Below, one piece after another: positions 7,591-15,849 of a stretch of 20,467 bases of DNA. Below the pieces are notes generated by a model. The model was given only the letters and a program-made list of their open reading frames with translations. It was not told the DNA's origin and ran no database searches. This stretch comes from Planctomycetota bacterium (GTDB lineage Bacteria; Planctomycetota; UBA8742; SKZP01; JAIOTL01): NCBI GenBank assembly GCA_021106775.1, contig JAIOTL010000133.1, forward strand, positions 1 through 20,467, written 5' to 3'. The position numbers and the translations under genes are program-made. Each line of letters starts with the position of its first letter. The first letter of the stretch is position 1.

Positions 7591-7600
7591 ATAAAAATGA

Positions 7601-7692
7601 TGGCGGAGGAGGCGGGATTCGAACCCGCGGAACGTTTTGACGCGTTCACTGCATTAGCAATGCAGCGCATTCGACCACTCTGCCACCCCTCC
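7601..7692 (-). tRNA. tRNA-Ser (anticodon GCU)
   Basis: The minus strand folds as a class II tRNA. The acceptor stem is GGAGGGG with CTCCTCC (one G-U), discriminator G, encoded CCA at 7603-7601. The anticodon stem CTGCA/TGCAG carries loop TTGCTAA, so the anticodon is GCU (7656-7658 on plus) and reads AGC/AGU serine codons. A long variable arm and the T arm GCGGG-TTCGAAT-CCCGC are present. The total is 92 bases including CCA. The long variable arm fits serine. Confidence 0.96.
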
Positions 7693-7703
7693 GGTATTAT
7701 GAA

Positions 7704-7730
7704 ATTATATAGTTTTATGCTAAAAAGCAA
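7704..7730 (-). promoter_or_regulatory. Promoter of tRNA-Ser
   Basis: On the minus strand a perfect TATAAT (7709-7704) lies 11 bases before the tRNA 5' end. TTGCTT (7730-7725) lies 15 bases further upstream, slightly short spacing. The position suits a transcript starting just before the mature tRNA. Confidence 0.5.
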
Positions 7731-7832
7731 GCGAACACAGGCGGAAATGAATATTTTTTCGTAGTTTTTCTTGAAACATTGTATGATTTAGTATCATTGA
7801 AACAACGAATTCAAACTTGTATGAGGTTATCA

Positions 7833-10800
7833 ATGTCAGAGCAAAATCCTATGGATAAAAACAAAGCTGTTGCTAATTTCCTGATGAAAAAGGAGCTGGC
7901 GACCAAAGAACAGATTCAGAAGGCTATTGCCTATCAGAAAAAAAATTCGGAAAAAAAACTATCGCTTTTGCGCGTTCTTGTTGGGATGAAGGTTTTGGAC
8001 AAGGAAGCAGCACAGAAAATCCAAGCATCCATGAAGAAAAGTGCAGTGGTTGCTAAAAAGCCTGAAAAACCAAAACCCGAAACGCCGGCAGCTTTAGAAA
8101 AAAAGAAAGCTGCAAAATCTGACGACGGTCTGGGCTTTGCTGAGGACGAAGAAGATGTTCTTGAACGTGAAAAAAGGGCTGGCACGCTCGGTGTTCAGAT
8201 GTTTGATGGTGAAGCGGATATTTCCGGGCTGGATATTGACGACGATGGAGGTCAGAAAATCACCGGAAAAAAAGCCGATTATTTTGACCCTGTTGAAGTT
8301 GCTGCAAAAAAGCAAAATCAGAATAAACAACCTGTCAGTAAGAAGAAGAAGGCAAAAGATTATGACCCGGAAAATTTGAAATGCCCGAACTGCGGAGCGA
8401 AAGTTAAAGAATCGTGGCGTCGCTGCAAGGATTGTGCCATGCCCCTCGATCTCGATGAACTTCGGAGCAGACCACAAGACATGCACAAAAAAAGCTGGAA
8501 GATGATTGCAGTACCAGCAGTTATCCTCTTGATTGTTCTTATCGCAATATTTGTGTTTATGCAGGGAAAAGATGATGATGATAAAAGTAATAAACCTTTG
8601 ACCGAAGCGGAAATAAAACAGTTGAAAAAGGACAAACTCAAAGTCAAGAAAGGCGAATTATACACCGCTGTTGACGAAATAAAGAAACTGGCAACGCTTG
8701 CGGAAAAAGAAAAAGAAGCTTTGAGACTTCAGGCAGAAATCAAGAAATTTACTGATGAGAATTCGACTTTTGAAAATGCTTTTGACAGACAGCATCAGAT
8801 TATAAGCTTGATAATAAAGGAAGCAGAGAAAAAACGAGGAGATAACACTAAGAAAACCAACAACGGTAAAGACGATGATAATGGTGAAACTGTAAAAACA
8901 GATGACGATGATGATGACGATGAGGAAATAATCCCCGATCGCACTAAGAAGAAGATTAAATCGTTTATGGATGGTCTGAATAAGATATTTGCTGTGTACA
9001 AACCTGGTTGGGAGACTCCGACAAATGAATTTTCCAAGGGTGTCAGCGCAATGAGTAAAGTAACCATAAAAAACACTGTTGTTATTCTAATTGATCTGAT
9101 TCTTGAGGAAAAAGCACCTTTAACCGCGATTCCCGAGGTTACGAAAGAAAGCGGCAAATTTATTGCCAACTACGAACCCTGGGGAGTATGTCTAAATTAT
9201 GTAATCAACCAATACAAGTGGATGAAAACACCAGTGGAGAAAGAGATAGTATTCAAGGTTTATCAAAAATATATGATTCGATATCCATATAAAATTGTTT
9301 CTAAGCTGAACACAGTCGGAAAAGAATACAGCCTGCAAATGAAAGATTATCTGTACGATGAAACTGTAATTGACAATCCTTCGTTTATGCTCAGCAAAAC
9401 TTCTTCAAGAAATTTACTTTTATCCACATTGCGAGGTCTTGACGAAGAACACTATGACAAAGTTGCTGAGATTATAAAGCCAATGATAGATCACAAGAAT
9501 TATGAGTGGGCAAGAAACACCTTCGATTGGTTCCTCAAGAATAGACCGGAATTGGCTGTTGATAAGGCTGTGAGCTGGCTGAAGTCCAAAGACGAACGTA
9601 AGCCAGGATATTCCAAGCTAAAGATTCGTAAATTTGGAGAGAACGACAATGCCAAAGATGAAACAAAGAAACTATATGCTGATGCAATCGAAAAATTGAT
9701 CAAAGATGCTGTAAAACCCGATATTGACCTTGTGAAATTAATTCTGCTTCTAGACAAAGAACTGGGAATTGCCACTTTAACTAAATTAATGAAATCTCAG
9801 GTAATTGTTAAGGACACTCGATATCGAGACAGACTAATGGCCACGGTTTATGAATCATTCAAACGTGAAATAAGGGTTTATTTCCCTCAGCTTATCAAAA
9901 ATACAGAATTGAATGTATTTTATCGCGACTGGATGCTTGAGCGATTGATAAAAATGATAGGTGATGAACATTTCGGAGAAATCATGGATTTAATCTTCTC
10001 CCTTCTTGAGAACGAAGATGATGAGCTTAACCCGTTGGATAAAGCACTAAAACTGCTGAAGAAAAAAGCAGCTGAGGGCACAATAAATATGAGAGATTAT
10101 TGGGTTAAATTTAAGGTTTACTTCGATAATCATAAGCGCAAAGACGGTTTCGAGCTATTTTTGGCAATGGATATATGCGATGCTTCAAAATCCATTGATG
10201 AAGCATATGGATATCTTCTAGATGTTAATGCAAATGACGATAGTCGCGCAAAACTCCTGAAATGGTACTTTGAGGGAGTAAATAACGATGACAAAGTGCT
10301 GGAAATCCTCGAAAAAATCTTAAAAAGCTCGGTGAAACCAGGCAACGAAACGATTGTTGTTGTCGAACAAATCAAGGTTAATCTGCTTTTCAAGAAGTGC
10401 GAGAATAAAGATTTTAAACTTGAAGGTTCAAGATTAAACCGTGCGGTTATTAGTTCAATTTATAGCACAATAATTGCAATCGAAAAAAATGGAAGAAGCC
10501 TTGTTGTTGCGGACCAAGGCGGTTTAGCATTGGCATATTACGATTTACGTCAGGGTAGCAAAACCATTATAGACCGAAAAGCTGTTTCGGAAGCATGGGC
10601 AAATTATAAAAAAGAGAAAAAAGAATGGGACGAATTGGAAAAGAAAGGTGACAAAATCAAACCTTTGCCGCCTCCTGGTAATGAATTAGATTTTAAAGAA
10701 CAGATTGTGCTAGTTAATATTGGAACCGGTAACACTGTTAGAGTTCTGACATCGGCTGGTAACATTGAAAAATGGGACTTGTCACCAAAAAACCTTACAC

Positions 10801-11495
10801 CGGCTGTTAAAGGTGCGAAAAAGTCACCTTATTGTTTACAGAAATTCGATATAAAGACCAGGGTTAAAGAGCTTAAAGATATTACTCTAACGATGGAAAC
10901 AATTGCATCTTCGAGCAATGGTAACATGTTGGCTGTTAAAATTGCAGGCAACGAAGTTCTTATAATCAATCTTTCAAAAACCAGATTTGTCGGAAGAGTT
11001 GCTCCCGGTAGTTTCACGTTTATGAAATTTGATTCTGAAGGTGATAAAATCTTGTTCTACGGCGGTGAAAGCAAGAAAGTCCGCATTTATGACGCTCAGA
11101 AGCCCAAAAAAGCACTAGTTCTCGATATTAAGATGGAATCGAAGGATTATGCTAGTTTCGGCATGGACAGCAAAACGGTTATTGTATCGAGTAAGAATTT
11201 TCTCTGGCGTTTTGATACTGAAAAAGGTGAGAAGAACCCGGTTTATCTCGTCCCATCCCTTATAATTGATAGTTTTTATCGCACTTTCATTATGGGTGAC
11301 GGAAAATACTTCGGTGAAATCAACCGCGGACAGATTCGAGTGAGGGAGTTGAAAGACGGCAAAACAATTGAAGCAATAGGTAAAATCGACGATTCAAGCG
11401 AAGCTATGTTAGATGTGTTTGTGGTGTCAGGTAATGGTAAGTTTGTTGTGTTTTTGATGAAAGACAGTTCCATTATGGTGTTTAAAATCGATTAA
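7833..11495 (+). CDS. Giant membrane protein: GspE_N-like head, zinc ribbon, TM helix, helical middle, beta-propeller-like end
   Basis: 1220 residues, unrecognised as a whole. Residues about 8-65 (FLMKKELATKEQIQKAIAYQ and the following LLRVLVGMKVLDKEAAQKI) resemble the helical GspE_N/MshEN-type module that opens secretion ATPases. A Lys/Asp-rich linker follows. A zinc ribbon has C184, C187, C198 and C201. One membrane helix spans about 222-245, with lysines before and Asp after it, implying N-in/C-out. A charged coiled stretch contains an Asp run near 355-362. Residues about 380-860 are helical and repeat-like. From about 868 to the end, strand-rich WD-like units occur (LVVADQGGLALAYYDL, GGESKKVRIYDAQ). 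I chose ATG 7833 because GAGG stands six bases upstream. A TTG 18 codons earlier lacks one. It ends at a strong terminator shared with a convergent gene. A scaffold or sensor role is only inferred. Confidence 0.85.
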   Translation: MSEQNPMDKNKAVANFLMKKELATKEQIQKAIAYQKKNSEKKLSLLRVLVGMKVLDKEAAQKIQASMKKSAVVAKKPEKPKPETPAALEKKKAAKSDDGLGFAEDEEDVLEREKRAGTLGVQMFDGEADISGLDIDDDGGQKITGKKADYFDPVEVAAKKQNQNKQPVSKKKKAKDYDPENLKCPNCGAKVKESWRRCKDCAMPLDLDELRSRPQDMHKKSWKMIAVPAVILLIVLIAIFVFMQGKDDDDKSNKPLTEAEIKQLKKDKLKVKKGELYTAVDEIKKLATLAEKEKEALRLQAEIKKFTDENSTFENAFDRQHQIISLIIKEAEKKRGDNTKKTNNGKDDDNGETVKTDDDDDDDEEIIPDRTKKKIKSFMDGLNKIFAVYKPGWETPTNEFSKGVSAMSKVTIKNTVVILIDLILEEKAPLTAIPEVTKESGKFIANYEPWGVCLNYVINQYKWMKTPVEKEIVFKVYQKYMIRYPYKIVSKLNTVGKEYSLQMKDYLYDETVIDNPSFMLSKTSSRNLLLSTLRGLDEEHYDKVAEIIKPMIDHKNYEWARNTFDWFLKNRPELAVDKAVSWLKSKDERKPGYSKLKIRKFGENDNAKDETKKLYADAIEKLIKDAVKPDIDLVKLILLLDKELGIATLTKLMKSQVIVKDTRYRDRLMATVYESFKREIRVYFPQLIKNTELNVFYRDWMLERLIKMIGDEHFGEIMDLIFSLLENEDDELNPLDKALKLLKKKAAEGTINMRDYWVKFKVYFDNHKRKDGFELFLAMDICDASKSIDEAYGYLLDVNANDDSRAKLLKWYFEGVNNDDKVLEILEKILKSSVKPGNETIVVVEQIKVNLLFKKCENKDFKLEGSRLNRAVISSIYSTIIAIEKNGRSLVVADQGGLALAYYDLRQGSKTIIDRKAVSEAWANYKKEKKEWDELEKKGDKIKPLPPPGNELDFKEQIVLVNIGTGNTVRVLTSAGNIEKWDLSPKNLTPAVKGAKKSPYCLQKFDIKTRVKELKDITLTMETIASSSNGNMLAVKIAGNEVLIINLSKTRFVGRVAPGSFTFMKFDSEGDKILFYGGESKKVRIYDAQKPKKALVLDIKMESKDYASFGMDSKTVIVSSKNFLWRFDTEKGEKNPVYLVPSLIIDSFYRTFIMGDGKYFGEINRGQIRVRELKDGKTIEAIGKIDDSSEAMLDVFVVSGNGKFVVFLMKDSSIMVFKID

Positions 11496-11510
11496 TGGTT
11501 CGATAACAAC

Positions 11511-11545
11511 TGAGCCCCCATGTTGAAAAGCGTGGGGGTTTTTAT
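11511..11545 (+). terminator. Intrinsic terminator of the 1220-residue protein gene
   Basis: CCCCCATG (11515-11522) pairs with CGTGGGGG (11531-11538, one G-U), with an 8-base loop and then TTTTTATTTG. It lies 19 bases after the stop, and its T-tract overlaps the last codons of the convergent gene. The minus strand lacks a T-run here. Confidence 0.88.
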
Positions 11546-12579
11546 TTGTCTTTCTCGTCGTCGTCATCGTCGCCAAGCTTGGGCAGCTTATATGTCGGGG
11601 GTTTGTATTCGTCGTATAAATACCAGAAAAAAAGAACCTCTCTATCCAAAGGTGCAATTCTTATCGCTTTTCTGAGATATTCATAAGAAGCCTTGAATGC
11701 ATCACGCGTAAGATAAAAACTGATTAAGCTTTTAAAGGTTGTTATCAGAATTTTCAATGCTTTTTCGCGCAATGTTTTAAAGTTGTTGCGCAAAAAACCG
11801 TCAGGCTGTTTCTGCTCGAACCTGTAAATGTCAGTAATTAAACCCTTGCTGGTATCAAGATTCTTAACAACCTCTTCCCATGGTGGTAAACATGATGAAC
11901 TTCCATTTTGATTGAAGTATATTTGATGACCTTCTGCAAGTTTGTCTTCGAAGTATTTGACTGCATTTGAGTATATTTGCTCATAATCCTTGGTGTTTTG
12001 ATTGTCAGATTTTTCGGAGTTCGCAATCGCCCTATCAAGCTGTTGTTCAAGAGTAGTAAGTTCATTAACCGCCTGCGTCTTAGCAAATTTTTCTGATTTT
12101 AATTTATTTAGCAGTTTTATAGAAGCTTTTAGTTTTCCGTTTGCAATACCTGCCCGAATCTCAATCACCAGTTCTTGGGCTGTAAATTCGTTTAATTGCG
12201 CTTCGAATTCATTAATTTTGATTTCATCCTTAAATCCCGCCTTAACTGCTTTATCGAACATCTTCTCTGCTGAATCAAGATGGCTTATGAAAAGCATAAA
12301 TCTTGCGGTTTCAAAAAGGTTTTCAGGTTTGTTTTCAGAATGAGCGAGAAGAAGTTTGTAAATCGAACCTTTTATTTCAGTGAACTTTAGCCAGATAATA
12401 TCCTGACCATCGATTTTAAACTGAATTCTCCAGCCGGAATAATCGACAATCGAGACCGTTCCTGATATTGTAACGTTTTTACCTGCATCATTCTGAATCC
12501 TCAGCTTTACTGTTTTTGTATCCGCATAAAGATTGAAAACAATCAGGAGCAAAAGAAACAGCAGGGATAATCTTTTCAT
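11542..12579 (-). CDS. Secreted or periplasmic protein of unknown function
   Basis: 345 residues from ATG 12579, which has GAGG five bases upstream. Extending to an upstream start at 12633 would bury the signal peptide. Residues 1-19 are a textbook signal peptide (MKRLSLLFLLLLIVFNLYA), probably cleaved before D20. No lipobox cysteine is seen. Residues about 20-75 are strand-rich (TVKLRIQNDAGKNVTISGTV, then a small beta domain). From about 85 to 320 the protein is helical and TPR-like in feel (SAEKMFDKAVKAGF, SYEYLRKAIRIAPLDREVLFF), suggesting a tetratricopeptide scaffold. The tail is strongly acidic, with five Asp in a row near the end. It converges with the 1220-residue gene (46 bases between stops) and is divergent from the cupin gene. 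No enzyme motif was recognised. Confidence 0.82.
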   Translation of the reverse strand: MKRLSLLFLLLLIVFNLYADTKTVKLRIQNDAGKNVTISGTVSIVDYSGWRIQFKIDGQDIIWLKFTEIKGSIYKLLLAHSENKPENLFETARFMLFISHLDSAEKMFDKAVKAGFKDEIKINEFEAQLNEFTAQELVIEIRAGIANGKLKASIKLLNKLKSEKFAKTQAVNELTTLEQQLDRAIANSEKSDNQNTKDYEQIYSNAVKYFEDKLAEGHQIYFNQNGSSSCLPPWEEVVKNLDTSKGLITDIYRFEQKQPDGFLRNNFKTLREKALKILITTFKSLISFYLTRDAFKASYEYLRKAIRIAPLDREVLFFWYLYDEYKPPTYKLPKLGDDDDDEKDK

Positions 12580-12637
12580 TCCATCCTCGAGGGTTGTTAA
12601 AACAACGCTATCAATTGCATATAATCTCACCAACTTT

Positions 12638-12679
12638 GCAGGTTTTTGACAGCGTTATGCAAAATTCAGTCTAACCTGC
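12638..12679. promoter_or_regulatory. Inverted repeat and -35-like hexamer in divergent promoter region
   Basis: GCAGGTT (12638-12644) and AACCTGC (12673-12679) form a 7-bp inverted repeat around a perfect TTGACA (12646-12651, plus strand). The matching -10 is poor (TCTAAC at 18 bases), so promoter activity toward the cupin gene is uncertain. The arms could be an operator serving either divergent gene. Confidence 0.3.
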
Positions 12680-12742
12680 TTTAATTATAACGTATTCTCG
12701 AATAAAATGATAAATTTACTCTCAAACTTTTTCGGGTGAATT

Positions 12743-13174
12743 ATGGGTGAAAATGAATTTAAAATCTTTCGCAAGCTTGAATCAGGCGGTTTCGAGAACA
12801 CGGAAGCAATAAATTATAAAGAAAAAAATGATGGAAAACGTGTTTCCTGGCATAAGATTTCGAGAACGAATTTTATCGGTCAATTCAACGAGCCGTGCAG
12901 ATTTCATCTGAGATACTTTTCAATTGAACCCGGTGGTTACTCAAGTTTTGAGAAGCATCAACATATTCATGCAGTTATTTGTGAAACAGGCAGTGGATTA
13001 GTTTTGATTAATGATAAATGGCATGAACTTAATGCTGGTGATGTTGCATATATCGGCAGTGAAATCCCTCACCAACTGAGATGCGAGGAGAATGCGCAAG
13101 AACAATTCAGCTTTTTTTGCATCGTTGATTCAGTAAGAGATAAACCGACAATCCTAGATAATTTAAGGTTTTGA
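12743..13174 (+). CDS. Small single-domain cupin protein
   Basis: 143 residues with a single cupin_2 barrel. The first cupin motif is GGYSSFEKHQHIHAVICETGSG-like, with likely metal ligands H74, H76 (or H72) and E81. The second is GDVAYIGSEIPHQL, with H110 as the fourth ligand. A stand-alone metal-binding cupin of this size can be a sugar-phosphate isomerase-like enzyme, a dioxygenase-like enzyme or a sensor. Nothing in the sequence or neighbours identifies a substrate. ATG 12743 follows GGTGA. The gene is monocistronic, between a divergent secreted protein and the phosphatase gene. Confidence 0.85.
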   Translation: MGENEFKIFRKLESGGFENTEAINYKEKNDGKRVSWHKISRTNFIGQFNEPCRFHLRYFSIEPGGYSSFEKHQHIHAVICETGSGLVLINDKWHELNAGDVAYIGSEIPHQLRCEENAQEQFSFFCIVDSVRDKPTILDNLRF

Positions 13175-13201
13175 ACTTGAATTCATCAACATTGTAGACA
13201 C

Positions 13202-13249
13202 TAGGTTGTGTTTGAAAAATACTCAAAAGTAGTTTTAAAACACAGCCTA
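13202..13249 (+). repeat. Large hairpin after the cupin gene
   Basis: TAGGTTGTGTTT (13202-13213) pairs with AAACACAGCCTA (13238-13249): 12 bp with one G-U. A small inner stem TACT/AGTA lies in the loop. There is no T-run after it, so it is not a standard intrinsic terminator, but it may end or protect the cupin transcript. Confidence 0.5.
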
Positions 13250-13383
13250 AAACAACAGATTCAAGAAACAGCAAATCTGAGTCGAAAAGGATAATAATCT
13301 TGAGTGCAATACATTAATAAGGTAGAAATATACCATATAAAATGCATCTTTTTTTATGTATTGAAAAAAAAGAAGATTTTCTG

Positions 13384-13417
13384 CCTGTACAGTCCTGATA
13401 GCAGCAATCTTTACAGG
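13384..13417 (+). promoter_or_regulatory. Weak inverted repeat in the leader of the phosphatase gene
   Basis: CCTGTA and TACAGG frame about 22 bases roughly 50 bases before the start codon. The left arm is also part of the palindrome CTGTACAG. It could be an operator or leader hairpin. It does not match any riboswitch consensus I know. Confidence 0.25.
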
Positions 13418-13468
13418 TGATGCTTGATTTTTATGTTTGATTAAACTTCGGAATTTGTGAGTGTTAAG

Positions 13469-15787
13469 ATGGCGAAAAGACCGGGCAAAAGAAAAACACC
13501 TTCAAGCAACATCGAGGCAAGTTCCGTACGTAAAAATGAAATCTCTAAAAAACAAGGTAAAAAACGTTCTTCAAAGATTAAGTCCAAGAAAAAGATTTCA
13601 TCTGATGCTGCTTTAGTAAGAAAAGTCGGTAGTTCAACACGATTGCCAGTTGCTCAATCTGCACAAAAACGGTCGAGAAGACATGTAAAAGCTGGCTATT
13701 TGGCACCCGGTAAAAAATCGGCACATATGCAGCAACAATTATCTTCAGCATCAGACGAAAAAAGAATTATCGGACCAAAAGAATTTCATCCGCCGAAAAT
13801 CGATGGTATGGCACTGCAACCAAAATTTATGCTGTCAATCTCTGCTTTACTCGCTTCTGTCCTGCTTTTTTTCTTCATTATCGTCTTCTTTATTGCTAAT
13901 AACGCACTTGACAAAGAAATCAAAACTGCTGGCGCAAATTACACACAATCGCTTGTTGTTTTCACAAAAAACTACATTAATACCGTTTACGATTATCAGT
14001 TTCTTGAATCAAGATTGAAGAATAGGGATACAACAGAAAAGCTAAGTGTAATTTTTTCCGATATCACAAATCAGCAACTAACTAATTTCAGTTCTTTTTT
14101 ATCCGGGTTGAAAGCCGGCAATTATCAATTCGACAGAACATTGCAGCAAAGTTTTCTTGAGTTGAAATTTCATTTAAAATATCCGGATTACAGCAATTTC
14201 ACACAAATTCAAAAAGATGTTGCACTTGCTGCTATCTACGATCTAAAGCTCTATTCAGAAAAACAAGACCAGTTAGAAATCAGCACGGAAACAATGAATG
14301 ATTTAAGCATCCCGGAAGTTTTCCGAGCAGACAAAACGGTATCATCCTTTTTCTCATATTGCTTGAAGAATCATGCAAATGGAGCATTAAATCGTAAATG
14401 CAAGAATGCCCTTGATAGGTTTTATGAACATTATGAACGAGTATTATTCACTGTTCAGAAAGATTATCATGATAAATACGAGAATAATTACATCAAGCCT
14501 TTGATAACTCAGACTTTAAGGATAAAAGGAGTGTTTATCGGCAGAGAGTCAGGGGAAAAATTCGGCACTGACGGTTTTATTACCGAGAATTTCACGCCCA
14601 GAAATTTTAATGTATTTCCTTCCAAAATCACCAATGTAAAAATATCCGACCCGGATTCCGGCGTCAGGCAGTTTTATACGAATTTTTCGATAAATGATGT
14701 CGAAAACGATGGGAAAGATGTGCAGTATAAAGTCATAGTTGAATATGACAATAATGCACTCGAGAAATCCAAATCCCTTCTAATGATATCTCTGATTATC
14801 CTTACTCTATTAGCGATGATAATTGGTGTTGGAGTCTCATACTTCTTGGGACATGCTGTTACCGACCCGATTAATCATCTTGTCGAAACTGTTAAGCAGA
14901 TTGCACAGGGGAATTACAAAATCAGAACGCAGGTTCGAACACGCGATGAATTGTGGGTTCTGGGCAAAACTATTGATATGATGTGCAATAATCTTGATTC
15001 AGCCAAGGAGTTGGCACTTGTTTTCAGCAAGTATAAGCATGATATTGACATAACCGAGGAAGTGGTCATTCAGCTATTACCTGAGAAAATTCCGACTATC
15101 GACAGGCTGGACATGCACGCTTATTACAAACCTGCCAAGGAAGTTGGTGGTGATTACTATGATTTTATACAAATCGATGACGACCATCTCGGACTTATTA
15201 TCGCGGACGTTTCTGGCAAAGGTTTGCCCGGGGCAATGGTTATGACAATGGCAAGAACGATTCTCAGATACGAGGCAGCAAACTCGCTTTCACCTAAAGA
15301 AGTTCTTTCAAAATCAAACAGGCACATCACCCGCGATATTAAAAGGGGTATGTTTGTAACTGCATTTTATCTTGTGTTGAATATCAAGGATATGTCAATG
15401 GTTGCGTCAAGTGCAGGTCATAATCCAATGTTTGTTTACAGATTTCAAAACGGCAATATAGATAAAATTAATCCTAACGGAATCGCTCTCGGATTCGACA
15501 AAGGGGACATTTTTGAGCAAACGATAAAAGAGGAAACTATTCAACTTGAGCCAGGTGACAGAATCATCCTTTACACTGATGGCGTTGTTGAAGCACAAGA
15601 TCCTGACACAGAAGAGCAATTCGGCGATGAAAAACTTATTCAGCTCATTTCGGAAAATCCTGAATCCGATTCTAAAGAAATCACTGAAATCATAGAAGAT
15701 GCAATCACCGAACATCAGGGCGGTATGACTGAAGAGCTTCAGCACGATGATATAACAATTTTAACTTTGCGTCGATTGTTCTCCTGA
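13469..15787 (+). CDS. Membrane-bound PP2C-type serine phosphatase (SpoIIE/RsbU family) with HAMP domain
   Basis: 772 residues from ATG 13469. A GTG four codons earlier (13457) is an alternative. Residues 1-100 are extremely Lys/Arg/Ser-rich and cytoplasmic. TM1 spans about 120-147, an extracytoplasmic sensor region about 148-430, TM2 about 436-460, a HAMP linker about 461-510, and a short coil. The SpoIIE-type PPM phosphatase covers about 555-772 with metal-site motifs EVGGDYYD (D562, D565), ADVSGKGLPGA (D580), SAGHNP, LYTDGVVEA (D704) and DDITIL (D760, D761). Known family members dephosphorylate a STAS-domain anti-anti-sigma factor and so release a sigma factor. No STAS or RsbW-like kinase gene is adjacent, so the partner must be elsewhere. 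The large periplasmic part implies an external signal. The long basic tail is unusual for this family. Confidence 0.92.
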   Translation: MAKRPGKRKTPSSNIEASSVRKNEISKKQGKKRSSKIKSKKKISSDAALVRKVGSSTRLPVAQSAQKRSRRHVKAGYLAPGKKSAHMQQQLSSASDEKRIIGPKEFHPPKIDGMALQPKFMLSISALLASVLLFFFIIVFFIANNALDKEIKTAGANYTQSLVVFTKNYINTVYDYQFLESRLKNRDTTEKLSVIFSDITNQQLTNFSSFLSGLKAGNYQFDRTLQQSFLELKFHLKYPDYSNFTQIQKDVALAAIYDLKLYSEKQDQLEISTETMNDLSIPEVFRADKTVSSFFSYCLKNHANGALNRKCKNALDRFYEHYERVLFTVQKDYHDKYENNYIKPLITQTLRIKGVFIGRESGEKFGTDGFITENFTPRNFNVFPSKITNVKISDPDSGVRQFYTNFSINDVENDGKDVQYKVIVEYDNNALEKSKSLLMISLIILTLLAMIIGVGVSYFLGHAVTDPINHLVETVKQIAQGNYKIRTQVRTRDELWVLGKTIDMMCNNLDSAKELALVFSKYKHDIDITEEVVIQLLPEKIPTIDRLDMHAYYKPAKEVGGDYYDFIQIDDDHLGLIIADVSGKGLPGAMVMTMARTILRYEAANSLSPKEVLSKSNRHITRDIKRGMFVTAFYLVLNIKDMSMVASSAGHNPMFVYRFQNGNIDKINPNGIALGFDKGDIFEQTIKEETIQLEPGDRIILYTDGVVEAQDPDTEEQFGDEKLIQLISENPESDSKEITEIIEDAITEHQGGMTEELQHDDITILTLRRLFS

Positions 15788-15849
15788 TGCAATACTCGAT
15801 ACTTCTCAGAAAACGAATTCAACCTGCATAATTGATAGAATTTTTACTT

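Larger units (their letters stand above)
7191..7600. other. 410-base region between the AlbA_2 gene and tRNA-Ser
   Basis: 7191-7390 is AT-rich and holds the short 5' leader of the AlbA_2 gene (a TACAAT -10-like hexamer on minus near 7233, with no good -35). No credible gene was found there. 7391-7590 holds the sigma-54 promoter, Shine-Dalgarno and interrupted small frame listed separately. Confidence 0.6.

Noticed and set aside
7601..7692. tRNA-Ser as an attachment site for an integrated element
   Set aside because: I looked for a second copy of the tRNA 3' end in the AT-rich islet and found none, and there is no integrase gene in the window.
7407..7730. Minus-strand open frame across the tRNA region
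   Set aside because: It contains the whole tRNA-Ser gene, and its sequence (PEGWQSGRMRCIANAV and onward) is the usual false translation of a tRNA.
7779..7832. Earlier TTG start for the 1220-residue protein
   Set aside because: No Shine-Dalgarno, while ATG 7833 has GAGG at the right distance.
8425..8439. Sigma-54-like TGGCAC-N5-TTGC on the minus strand
   Set aside because: It is a perfect match, but it falls on codons of the zinc ribbon (RCKDCAM) and is antisense inside a large gene with no gene behind it. Most likely chance.
12580..12633. Upstream start of the 345-residue secreted protein
   Set aside because: It would place 18 extra residues before a clear signal peptide; ATG 12579 has a good ribosome site.
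13380..13420. Riboswitch in the phosphatase gene leader
   Set aside because: Only a 6-bp inverted repeat is visible; it does not match c-di-GMP or other riboswitch consensus sequences I know.
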